The position numbers and the translations under genes were made by a program. A stretch of 64,000 nucleotides of DNA from NCBI GenBank assembly GCA_950106755.1, contig OX467090.1:1612001-1676000 (forward strand). Reading direction: 5' to 3'. Each line of letters starts with the position of its first letter. Position 1 is the stretch's first letter. The notes below the pieces were generated by a model. It was not told the origin of the DNA and did no database searches. It worked only from the letters and a program-made list of their open reading frames with translations. Shown here in pieces: positions 27,740 to 39,549 of this stretch. The DNA comes from Climacium dendroides (taxonomy: Eukaryota; Streptophyta; Bryopsida; Hypnales; Climaciaceae).

Positions 27740-28382
27740 GACTTGTATTTTTTAGCACCCTCCTTCAAAAAAGCCTAGTACTTCTAAAAAGCCCTCCGTT
27801 TCTAAGAGCCTTTTTGCTTTTCAAAAGCCTCCACCTCCAAAGACTCCTTCAGCTTCAAAGTTGAAGGCTATGAGAAAGCCTCCATTTAAAAAACCTATTT
27901 TGCCATAGTTTGCCCCCTCCAAACTTCACTTGAGCTCCTATTCCACCAAAAGAAATGGACATGAGTGTTACAATTTTTGTTAGCAGTGATGATGTACCCA
28001 TTGAACCTTTTGGAAAGGTCGATGAATTTCTTCAAAAAGAATGTATTTCAAGCCTTTGTTTCATTGAACAACGCAGTAGCATGCTTAGACTCCACTTGCA
28101 GATGGTGTGTAAACTTCTCACATCTTCCATTGCCATGGTCAACAAAACTTTAAAGCAATACCTTGGATGGGATGATCCAAAGAAAGCCCGAGTAGGGCAT
28201 CACATCCTATTAAGGCTCTTTGTAACTCAGGCCTCCACACTTATATTGGGATGCTTGGTTACTACATCAAGGACAAAGGCCAAGATCACTTCTAATGCAT
28301 CCAAAAAAATGTCACTAATGCATAGTTGGAGAAAGATGTGGATAAACTATTAAAGGCAAAGAAGGCGAAGAAGGCTTTCTGA
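27740..28382 (+). pseudogene. Decayed rolling-circle (HUH) Rep-like protein of a transposon
   Basis: A protein-like track continues across frames. A basic Lys/Ser/Pro-rich segment comes first (about 27755-27910, repeats of KKPS and KPP). The frame opening at 27955 follows (DDVPIEPFGKVDEFLQKE). A further stretch, in a frame shifted near 28200, runs to a lysine-rich end at 28382. Two HUH-Rep motifs are visible: motif II-like LRLHLQM at 28084-28104, and motif III-like GYYIKDKGQDHF (YxxK) at about 28257-28292. In known Reps the motif III tyrosine makes the nick and the motif II histidine binds metal. At least one frameshift and two internal stops break the frame, so it is a fossil. I infer a Replitron-like or other Rep-only element. 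I could not define its ends or see motif I. Confidence 0.5.
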
Positions 28383-29006
28383 AATCTAAATTTTCGATGA
28401 TTTTGTGAAATCTGAAATTTTCTAGACTTTGTGAAATCTCAAATTTTGAATTGAGCAAGTGGTTTTGGATTACTCGGCTTACCTGCTTGGTGTTTTTTTA
28501 AATTTTTTTATGTGTTCTTTTTGTATGTGAAAAATTGGAATGTACACAAAGTGTCACAATGTATTGAAAAGAGGCCTGACAAGTGGCTTGATTATCATGG
28601 CATTAGCTTCAATAGAAAACCATTATTTTATTCCTATAATCCAATTTTTCTTATATCCATATAAGACATAAATAAAAAGTATTAAAAACATGTTACTTAA
28701 TCTTAAATCATTTTTAGGTGGTATGTAATTTCAAACTGATCTCTAACCAAATTGAGGCCATCTTTTAGATAAATGGTATAGACAATTTGACCAGAATGAG
28801 TTTTCTTACATTAAATGAATAGGAAAAAATCAAGTGGAATTAGAAAAATTAATGGATTCCCAATTTTTGTGAATTAAGATTTTTGACATTAGTACCGTGC
28901 CTTCATGTAAAAACAATTGATGAGGCATTAAAGGGCGATTTTTCATTATTAGGTCAAACGGAGTTTATAAATCTATAATAAAGTTTTATAGTTCATAATC
29001 ATATGC

Positions 29007-29360
29007 AATTTGGATGTCAACACTTTGAGCACAATGGAAAATAAACAAAAGTGATTGATGAATTTTATTATGATGGAGGTCAATTTATTATTCACAATTA
29101 CAAATTCTATATTGACATTGAACAATGTGATGGAATTATAGAAATTATTTGGCATACAAAATCCAATTCCATATTACTTTATAGTCAAGTAGTATGGAAG
29201 TTAAATTTTGCAGGACAAATAATTTCTACAATTCCATTACATTGTTCAATGTCAACGTAGAATTTATAACTATGAACTATAAAGTGTCTCCCTAATATAA
29301 TAAAATTCATTAGTCATTTTTGCTCATTTTTCATTGTGTTCAATTGTAAATGTCCAAATT
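29007..29360. mobile_element. 354-bp hairpin MITE
   Basis: Almost the whole segment is an inverted repeat. AATTTGGATGTCAAC at the left end is answered by TGTCCAAATT at the right. GATGAATTTTATTATGATGG pairs with AATATAATAAAATTCATTAG. TTGACATTGAACAATGT pairs with ACATTGTTCAATGTCAA near the centre. Arms are about 150 bp with scattered mismatches. No target duplication identified. The two open frames inside are consequences of the palindrome and not genes. Confidence 0.85.
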
Positions 29361-30599
29361 CTAAACAAAATGGATGCTCAAGTGTCAAAGCATTGATTCA
29401 TGAACATTGGTATTTAAATAGAGGAGGCATGCATCACAAGTACCCTCCTTTAACAACTAAAGATTAAAAAATAGAATAGAAAATGGAGATATAGGGCTCA
29501 CTAGGTTTTTAAAAATAGATTGGCTTGTCCAACCTAGTGGCCTCGAGAATTTAGGGGCATCTAAAGCCCTACTGAGCTTTGTTGCCTTCTTCACCTTTAA
29601 CAGTTTATTTGTTTTGATGCTTGAGAGACGAAATAGAGGTGTTCAATTTCTTGTTTTTAGTGTTATAGTATTGTTTGACTTTTTGTTTTAAGTATTGAGC
29701 TTCTCGTTTCTAATCTATATCTTGCACTAATTGAGATTTTGTTGTGGGGATGTTTAACCCTCCATTTTGTAATTATATACTTATTCAGCAATGTATTATG
29801 GATTAATTTCCATTTTGTACTTTTAGACTAGTTCAATAATGCATCACAGCTTACTTCCCATTCTATAGTACTACACATTGTTCCTTGGTCGATATAAACT
29901 ATGAATTTGATTCTTTGGTTACTTCAATGGACAAATCATGTCTTAGAAACACCAATGTTCAAGCAAGGTGACATTGTGTACTATCTAGAATTTTGTAGAT
30001 ATAAACATATGTCTATTATTATTGCTATCAAGAGTAGCGAGGCATTGTTTGAGTGAGCATTAGCGACAAAAGCTCTTACACTCTTGTATGGATTAGTTAA
30101 TGAGAATACATGAAGGTTTGTATATGCAATTTTGAGTTTTATTTCACTTAAATTTCAACATACCTATTGCACTAATTATTCCCTTATTATATAATATCTA
30201 TTATAGCCATTCATTGCATTGCATTTGATTCAACTTTAGTATAGGATGATTATAGACTTGCTTAAAAAAATGTAAGGTTGTCAGGTTGAGAGTGTGGCAA
30301 GTAGTAGTAAACTTTAATTATAGAGAAGATACAATATCTTAGTCAAATTATGCATGGAATGAAGGATTATTTGTCTCTAAAAATGAGTGTTGTATTGAGA
30401 GAATTTGCCTTGAGAAAACGCTAAGTTTTGGGTAGCTACCAAATCTAGCTCAAGACATGAGGAGACACAATAACAAATGAGTTAGGATGTACAACCTTAA
30501 GGTCAAATAAATGCATAATTTAGTGTGTAAAATCATACAATATAAGGTGTATACAATTCCATGTATATTGATCTAAGGCTTTGTATATAAACCATATAT

Positions 30600-31500
30600 A
30601 CATTGTATATAATATTGTATATAATATTGTATAAATATAATAAAATCCTTAAAAACATAGTTAAACTTTGAATGAGTGCTACAGTTGCTTTAAAACTTCA
30701 AATCAAATATGTCTTAGCTTCATGAAAAGCTAAAAAAATATTGTGTAACTTCTACAAAATTCAAAAGAAAATAAGATATTGACCATATTTTATAACTTGT
30801 TGAAGTTGGTGCTTTTAATTTTGAAGGCAGATGTACATCCTTCCATTTTAGAGCTCACAATTCTTACAAAATAATTTCAAATCAAGAGTGTAATAGCTTT
30901 TAGAAAAAGCTAACAAAATACTACACGATGATACAATCCATCCAAGTATAAGAGTCAAATAAGATATTGTCCATATTTTATAGCTTGTCAAACTTAACAC
31001 TTCTAATTTGAAAGTCAACTCCTCTCTCTTTCATTTTCAAATCCATAACTTTCACTACTTAACTTTAAACTAAGAGTATAATACTATTTTGAAAAACTAA
31101 AATAAACATTTACAAACCTTTTAAATTTCAAGTGAAAATTTCATATTGTCCAACCTTTATAGGTAGTCAAAGTTTTTTTTCTTCAATTCAAAGGCAACTT
31201 TTCACTATTTCACTCTCAAGCCCATAATTTTCACTTTCTAACTCCAAATTAAGAGTGTTATATCTTTTTTAAAGATAACAACTCAATATACAAATGCACC
31301 AAATTTCAAAATTAGATACTTTCTCACTAAATAATTATGAATGGCCCAAATTTTGCCCTCAAACTCTATAACAACTAATCTTCTTTCACTCCATCAAATA
31401 TAACTTTTTCATACAAACTCCAAATGAAATGAGTCATAGTTTTTTGGAATTAGAAGAAGACAAACATGCTTCCAAATTTTTATTTCAAAACTCATAATAT
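30600..31500. repeat. Eroded tandem array, ~185-bp unit
   Basis: The same phrases recur in order at a spacing of 180-190 bp. AGATATTG(A/T)CCATATTTTATA(A/G)CTTGT occurs near 30774 and 30962. A diverged version, CATATTGTCCAACCTTTATAG, lies near 31143. Between them recur phrases like TTTCAAATCAAGAGTGTAATA and AGCTTTTAGAAAAAGCTAA. I count four to five diverged units. It looks like an old satellite patch, with no coding potential. Confidence 0.65.
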
Positions 31501-34500
31501 ACAATACATTATAGCTCCCCAAACACATGGCTAAACTAAACAACTATGAGAAGTAAAAAGACGAGACCACTTTTAAAACTCCATCTTATCTTCTATTTCC
31601 ACCATACAAATCAAGTGAACATTAGCCTATACCTAGGCCATGTGGTTATCCTAACATCCATTGGTCATTATTATTGACTATACATCTCTTTTTATCCTTA
31701 TTAAAAAGACTTATCATTTCTAAATTCAACTAAAAGATAAATTGTCTTCATTTTTCTTTCCTACAACTTCATATACATAATTAACTTTAAAACAACTAAC
31801 TCCAAGTATGTAAATAAAGAACTAGGATTTAACATATTGGCAATTTATATTCATATACTAAAGGAGTTCATCATATTAAAAAAATAAAAATAATTTTTTT
31901 TAAATAAAATAAAAATAATTATAAAAAAAAAATCACTCTATTTTCCAATTGTGGTTCTTCATCTTGAGACTCACCCCCCCCCCCCTCTAGTTTAACATAC
32001 TAAAATCCAAAGTGAAAACAAAAACTAAATTCAACAATAATATAATACTAAAAATTGGAAAGATTTTTTCAAATTAATATGGCTCTAACACAGTTTCCTC
32101 TCTTAATATATAATCGGTTGCTTAGTGTGAAGGCATCACTTTGAAGTTACCAAAATGATGCCATCTTTTTTTTTGTATTATTATAATCAAAATCCATCAA
32201 AATAGATTACAAATATACATTTTTATATAATATATGCATTTACAATGCGACAATATATTTTTTGGAGTTAATTGTATTCTTCAAGTTGTACATTGGATGC
32301 TTCATATTTCAAGTGCTTATCCTCTATACATTAGCAGGAATGGAGTTGAGGTTTGAAACATACTATTTGTAAAACCACTACATAAGTTACTTCATCTCCT
32401 TGTATATTATCAATTTTTGTATTGGTTCATATACTAATTTTTCACTTGGTGGAATTAAAAGCATCAAATTAGTCACAACTTAGAAGAACCAAAACATTTA
32501 ATGTGTGAAAGAGGTGGATAATAATAAACATTGGAACTCTGTTTTTAAAGTGTAGAAATGCTTTGTGGTCATATGATTGTTAGAGCTTGGTGATTCTTTT
32601 CTACTTAAGATACACTAGATTTGTCAATGTGGTTGGTGTTGTCTTTATATAGGAATCATAGTTTTGTGTGAGATTAGTTGCTTGTTGGCATTACAATTGA
32701 ATATGTGGTACTTTTGAATCTGCTACATTTTGTTTTGTATGATTAGAGTATTTGACATTGTGCGGGGCTAATCAATAGAAGTGATTTTGCATTTATATTT
32801 TAGGCTTGTATTGTCAACTATTTGGTTCATTTATTGTCTTGTTTGAGGGAGTGGAGTCTTTTTAGAGAATGTGTAAATAAAATAAGCCCATGATAGGCAA
32901 ATTCCCTAATACAAACATCTATCAAACAACCCAAATCTATGTTAGTTTTTTTTTAATTAATGTAAATAAGACTTCATTAGGTAGATTAATGACTGAAATC
33001 AATGTTTTGCGTGATGGTGATGGAGATGTTAAAGACTGTTTTAGGAACTTGCACCTTTTTAGTGTAATTCATTACTTGAACTACCTTTCTTTATTCCTTT
33101 ATGTCATATCCATGTTAGGAAATATTATAACTACATTAGGTGGTCTGATGACCACCATGGGTATAGTTATTGATGGCTTTGGAGATAGTCTAGACTCTAA
33201 AACTGTTTTGAGTCATTTGGTTAGTTCACTTCAAAAATTATAACAAATTCATACTTTTTCAAAAAAATTAAATTTCAGTTGCTCTCCCCATTTCTTATGT
33301 TTGCTTGTATAATGAAAAAAAATTAAAAATTTTCAAATATGTCAACAAGGCAAACAAATCAATCTGCATGTCATAGGCTGGTTTACCTTATTTGTAGTAA
33401 GATTGAGGTTGTAAGATTGAAATTGGCATTGGTGGAGATTGAATGTGTGGATCTAGAAACTTTTGTGCATCTATAGAAGAAGCTATTCATCCGAACAATT
33501 TGGAAACTATGCATCTTCTTCCTTGAATTGTTGTTGGATGGAATGCTTGGGCCTTACTTGTTGTAAGTATTCTTCCTACTCATTGCAAGATTTTTTGACA
33601 CACATCTATGTTGTCTTGGTTTACTATGAAAATAGTGTCAAGCTTGACCTAAATCATTCACAACTTCTGTTGCTTTGATTCATATAATTTTCATTTGATA
33701 TATACTATATGATCTTCATTTCGCAAGAAGCTTAGCATTCTCTTGATTTGATAAAGAATATCTCAAATGCGTCATTGCCACTTTGGATGGAAATGTTTAG
33801 AAATAATTTTATCATGATTTAGAACTCCTAATCATTTGGTTCCTAAAATTTTAAAATAGATCCATGTATTCAAAACTCCTAGATATTCACGACACAAATA
33901 ATGCACTGAAAAGAGGTGAACCCTCCTGTTCCTCCATTTCCTCCCCCCCTGAAAATTGAGAGCCATTGATTTTTTTTAAAAATCCTCCCTCCAATGTTGT
34001 TGATATAGATATAATATAGATATGGTACAAATACAGATATGTATGGATATAGATATAATATAGATATGGTACAAATACAGACATGTATGGATATAGATAT
34101 GATATAGGTACGGATACAAGATACAAGATAAGGGATATATGTCATATCAAATGCCACCCCCACTCCCACTTAAAAATTACAAAGGGTTGGGATTGGGGTG
34201 GGTAAAAAAATTTAATTTAATTTAAATTATTTTTTGAGCTTACTGGGGGATGATAAAAATTTGATTTAATTTTTTCTCTTTTTAGTGCAATGTGAGATTG
34301 TGTCACACACTGCACTGAAAATAGGCAGTAACTGCCTAATGGAGCAATTTTCAAGGATGGAATTGGCAAAATTCAAAGTGCCAAAATTGGTCTTTTTTAA
34401 ATGGTTATTTAAATGAAAATCCATCTTTGAGCTTCAAATAACTTGCCTAAAAGTTCGAAGGGAATTTTTGAACAATGTAAATATAATAACTATTCAAGAT

Positions 34501-36863
34501 GAAGTTGTTGAATTTATGTTAGCTTTGTCACATATATCTAAATGTAACTACTACTAACGAGACCTATTGAATTTTAAAACGTCAACAAATAATTTCTAAA
34601 GGGTGCCTGTTGTTCAACTCATATGTAGGGCAATACTTGATAAGTTGTTGTACCACTATTTTGTGGAAAGTATACCTATTAGAATGTTAGCAAATGCCTC
34701 AAACTTTGTTTTTATACTTCCTTGAGTGCAAGTATTTCATATATGAGATGCCAATATAAATTCTAATTTCTTGGTTACAGTTTTTTTACAACTAAAAAAA
34801 ATAAACAAAAGTACAAAGTTTTAAAAACCTTAACTACTAGGAATATAGCTTTGTATTTCAAACACAAATGAATTCATTTGTGTTTTGTCTTAGTTCATTT
34901 GCTATTTATTTATTGAGGAAAATAATAGGGTTTGAGGGAACATTTTTTTCCTCAAATTTGTAGATAGCTCAATTTTTATATATATATATATATTTGGAAT
35001 TGAATATATATTGTTGGTATCCTAAATACTATCACTTATTCATTGTATTGTGGCGTATATTGTACTTGAGACAAAATTCTGTTGTTTGTTGTAGTAGTTG
35101 GCTTGAGGTCTTTTTTGAAGAAGGTTTGTGGCTTAGGAATTTGCTCCTTCCCTATATGTTAGTTGTGGAGCAACTTTCATGTGTCTTTAGGTTTTTGCTC
35201 CTTTCTTTTAGTCTTATTTGCATAGATATTAAATATTTATTTTTGGGATTAAGTATTTTCTTTGTTGTGATTTTCATTATTTTTTTCCTTTATTCAGCAT
35301 TTTTTAAGGGTTTCCAAACAATTTGTAATTTGACCATAGCTAAGAGTTAAAGGACCATAAAAAATATTTTGCTATTCAATTAGAAGAAAAATCATTTGGC
35401 CTTAGTTGAAGCATCACAATTTGTTATTTCATCTAACATTCTAATAACTTACAATAAAACTTTAAATTCTATTAATCTAGCATCAAAATTATATCTGGCT
35501 CCAAGATGAACTAGAGTAAGACCTATGCTATCTAGGCATCCAAAAACATTGAGTTGGAGGGAGGATCTCGGGATTACCTAGGTGCCGGAGGGCTTGAGAG
35601 TATGATACCTAGGACTATTGGTGGGTTACTACCTCTTTTAAGATTCCAACACAACACCATTAATAGCATTAATAAAAAAGAAGCTTTGTGCCTAGGTTGC
35701 CAAAACAATTACAAGCCAGATACGTCATCATCATCAACCAAGTACTAATTGCTACATGTTGGTACATGGCGGCGTGCTGTGGGCTATTGTTGAAAAGTTG
35801 TGAGATCATTAGAGGTTTTATTACTCAATATCTATGGATTGACAAGGACGAAGGGTGGTGTGCTATTTAGGTCAAATGGAATGCATGTCTACTTCCACAT
35901 CTGTAGATTGGAATTTTCTATAGATGAACTATTGACAAATTCCTATAGTTTTGAGTTTGTTCTTAGGGAGGTAAGGATGCTTTAGGGTAATCTTATAAGG
36001 TAATGGATTTAATCCATACCCCAGGTTTATGCACAATTGAAGAAAATGGAAGAATATTCCACTCTACACTTACAATAGATAAATTAGGCTTATTATAATT
36101 AATACCAAGGTTGAAAACTTATCAAATCAACTATGGATTCTTTTGTTTCAACTTTGCTCCATTCTCCAGCATTCACACCTATTGCTCTAGTTCATCTTCT
36201 ATTGATTTTCTTCTGCTTGTACAATAAATCCCATTGATTCTTCCACATCGTTCTATTGCTCCTTGCGGCCTATTTTTCACCAACTATAGATTCTCCTTAG
36301 GACTAGTTCCATCCATCTTTTCTTCAATTGAACCCTTGCCTTTAACTTCTACTATGGTAGTTTCTCTCTTCATTTTACATTCAGGTTTTAAACAATCTAA
36401 TCGATTGCAAAATTTACATTTGCTTTGATTTAATTTGGACAACTCTTGGTTCACTTTTATATCACTCATTTTCTAGTTCTATGGATCTCGGTTTACAACC
36501 TCATGCTTCATGTGTTTCTAATTGTACAATTTCTATAGATCAACTCCCAGTTTAAATCTTAAACATTCAATAACATCTTTCTCATACACAATTGATACAG
36601 CGATTGAAACCAAACACACACCTGCCTTCATGGCCAGTTATGACGATAGAACTTCTTCACAATACTAAATCCATAGATTCAACGCCCAACACAAACATAC
36701 TTACAATTGATATATATGATTTCAACACACACATTCATTTACATCCATAATCTCAACACAATAGAAAACGCCATAATTTCATAACTCAATCATGAATCTA
36801 TACACACAATTTCCACCAATAATCTCCGCATTGTATTTCGATATAGAAAATAATACAATTGTC
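31501..36863. other. AT-rich spacer without recognised genes
   Basis: Several open frames of 60-118 codons (for example 32890-33243 and 34994-35350) occur, but their composition is that of AT-rich noise and no family is recognisable. A minisatellite lies at 34.0 kb. A minus-strand frame at 36284-36469 contains a Cys-rich patch (CKFCNRLDCLKPEC) that I could not assign. Confidence 0.4.
34002..34120. repeat. 44-bp minisatellite
   Basis: GATATAGATATAATATAGAT opens units at 34002 and 34046. A truncated third unit begins at 34090. The first two 44-bp units differ by a single base. Confidence 0.85.
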
Positions 36864-37198
36864 CACTACAACAATGGCAGTGTTTTATGACTGCAGAATT
36901 ATGACTGAGGATGACTGGCGACTGCTTACAGTCATATTCTTGAAGGCCAACACTTTGGGGAGAAATATGACTGCAAAATATGACTACCAGTCATTTTTAC
37001 ACCTTGTACTTCGCAAGTGTATACTATACAGCCATTAGGAATACCAAAGTACTTCATAGGGAATGTAGGGAACATGTTTGGAAACGTTGAGTCATATTAT
37101 CAATTATATTTTCATAGTAGTGAATTTTGTTTTGTTTTGGGCAATTCAAGAAAAATACGGGCAATTGTAAAAAAAATATAAATAAGCCATCATTTAAA

Positions 37199-37345
37199 AT
37201 TTTGAAATCCTAGTCACCTACTTTTTCGGATTTTGAATCCTAGTCACCACTTTTTTAGTATTTTGAGATCCTAGCCATTATTTTTTTAGGGTTTTAGAAC
37301 CCTAGCCGCCACTTTTTAGGGTTTTGAAACCCTAGCCGTCACTTC
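37199..37345. repeat. 30-bp repeat with telobox motifs inside the CACTA element
   Basis: Five units of about 30 bp, each with TTTTGAAA(C/T)CCTAG followed by TCACC/GCCGCCACTTTTT. The later copies contain AAACCCTAG, identical to the core of plant telobox promoter elements. The array is followed by about 500 bp of pyrimidine-rich TTGTTGCTTCTTGTTTCTTA sequence, itself an imperfect repeat of about 30 bp. Confidence 0.75.
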
Positions 37346-38350
37346 TTGTGGTTCTTCTTCCTTACCTTCTATTGTCTCTTAGCTCTCATTTGTTGTTGCT
37401 TTTTGTTGCATCTCAACTCTTGTTTCTTGTTGCTTTTTACTTCATGTTTCTTACTTCTTATTGTTGCATCTAAATTCTTTTTTTCTCTTGCATTTGAACT
37501 CTTTCTTCTTTTTAGTTCTTGTTTTGTAGTTCTTGCTTCTTATTTCTTCTTGTTGCATCTACACTCTCATTTCTTGTTGTTTCTTGTTATGTCTTAGTTG
37601 GTGCTTTTTGTTTCTTCTTGTGTTTTAGTTGTTACTTCTTATTTCCTCTTGTGTCTTAATTGTTACTTCATGTTTTGTCTTAGTTGTTGTTTCTTGTTTC
37701 TTATTGTGTCTTAGTTGTTATTTCTTGTTTTTTGTTGTGTTTTAGTTGTTGCTTCTTGTTTCTTATTGTTGCTTAGTTGTTGCTTAGTTGTTGCTTAGTT
37801 GTTGCTTCTTATTTCTTGTTGTATCTTAACTTTTACTTCTTGTTATTTCTTAATACTTTTTTTTTTTTCTTGTTTCCTCCATCATCAATCTTATTCTTCC
37901 TATCCTAAACTTGAGCTACATATTTTGTGTTGTTATAAGCCTTTGAAGGTTGAGCTTTGTTGTTCAATCACTAAAAATTAACCTCTCATTTCTTTAATTT
38001 TATATGCAGGCACTAAAAGTTGAAACAAAAACATTGGAGGCTACTTACAACCCAATGAAGCCATCTTTACATTATTGTAAGGATTGTAGGCCTTATTGGA
38101 TTGTGTGAATGATTCATTGTAATATATATATTTTGTATTAGTGACTAATAAATGTCAATGAAGATAGTTGTATTTGTTCTTACATTCTCCTTCTTTAATA
38201 TGATTATCTCTCATACATCTCTAAAATCATATATTATGTATTTATTTTTAATTGCATGAGATTTTTTATTCGATTGTCAAATCATCTTGATGTATGATAG
38301 TTATATATCATGTCCATTTTAAATGCATTAAAAATGTGATTGTAGTTAGT

Positions 38351-38837
38351 AATATAACTAACGAGAGTCGTATTCTACATCATTCAAAAATATGACTTAT
38401 GAGAATCATTTTTTACATTAACAAGAATATGACTCACCGCAGTCATATTCCACATTACTGCAAAATATAACTCATCCTAGTTATATTCCATGTAACCAAA
38501 AAATATGACTCATTGCAGTCACATTCCATATTACTACAAAATATGACTGACCGCAGTCATATTCCATATCACTGCAAAAAATGACTCACCGTAATCATAT
38601 TTCACATCACTGCAAAATATGACTCACTGCAGTCATATTCCACGTTACTGCAAAATATGACTCACTGCAGTCATATTCCACATTACTGCAAAATATGACT
38701 CACCGCAGTTATATTCCACATCACTGCAAAATATGACTTACCGCAGTCATATTCCATGTTATTGCAAAATATGACTAACCACAGTCATATTCCACGTCAT
38801 CAAAAAATATGACTCATCGCAGTCATATTCCACATAG
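38351..38837. repeat. 38-bp palindromic subterminal array of the CACTA element
   Basis: About thirteen consecutive units with consensus AATATGACTCACTGCAGTCA followed by TATTCCACATTACTGCAA, 38 bp each. Every unit contains TATGACT...AGTCATA, an inverted repeat with 7-bp arms. Units differ by a few substitutions. Less regular versions continue to the right TIR and occur next to the left TIR. Confidence 0.92.
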
Positions 38838-39549
38838 GATTTTTTAATTTGTCCGGGCAACCCAAGAAAAAGTCAAAATCCCCCTAGGATAGTCAAAGTA
38901 TACGCCTAGTTGACATACTATGGCTAAAAATGGATATTTATATCCCTCAACCCATATGACTGCCAATATAACTGATGTCTGAAGCGACTGCTTCTAAACG
39001 ACTAGAGTCAGTCATATTCCGAGTCATCTACAGTGATTTCTGCGTGAGTCATATTTTTTGATTTTACGACTCACTGCAGTCATATTTTGCAGTCATAAAA
39101 TACTGCTTTTGTTGTAGTGGTCCCTCCTTCCTTTCCGTCTCCACTTTGTAATATCTATCGATCTAGGTCAACTAACATGGACACCAGCACTATAGATGCT
39201 CCGCCTCTGCTTACACGCTAAACTCACACCTCAAAACAAAAATCAATTGCTCGCTCTACCAATTCCCAATTGTCGGCCACCACCGCAAGAGCTCTAGACT
39301 CTCTTTCAGACTGAGCACCAACGCCAACATCCATTGAACTTCATCTGAATCCCATAGTTAGTTTGTAACTGCCTCTATAGTTCATATCCCTTCCATCCAT
39401 TGACTAAAACTATAGATGAAACACCACCGATACCTCAAATGAACCAACAACTATAGATAATTAACCCAAAAAATACCTCCATACTATAGAAAACAGGTGG
39501 AATTAACATCACCAAACAAAAATTGAACAAAATTACTACTGTTCTAATA

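Larger units (their letters stand above)
36864..39119. mobile_element. Non-autonomous CACTA (EnSpm-type) DNA transposon, complete
   Basis: The element begins CACTACAACAATGGCAG and ends with the complement of CACTACAACAAAAGCAG. The terminal 32 bases agree at about 29 positions. It is flanked on both sides by GTC (36861-36863 and 39120-39122), the 3-bp target duplication expected of CACTA elements. Subterminal zones at both ends are dense in TATGACTGCAGTCAT-like palindromes, the kind of repeated site bound by CACTA accessory proteins. No transposase ORF is present, so mobility would need proteins supplied in trans. The interior carries a ~30-bp repeat with AAACCCTAG teloboxes, a CT-rich stretch, and a short sequence following TGCAG at about 38010 that resembles a gene fragment. 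Confidence 0.93.

Noticed and set aside
33879..34169. Tyr/Ile-rich minus-strand ORFs
   Set aside because: They read through the 44-bp minisatellite and have repeat-derived composition.
37346..37981. Leucine/phenylalanine/cysteine-rich ORFs inside the CACTA element
   Set aside because: They are translations of a CT-rich imperfect repeat, not membrane proteins.
38351..38837. CRISPR-like regular repeats
   Set aside because: Units are directly tandem without unique spacers, lie inside a CACTA element, and the genome is eukaryotic.
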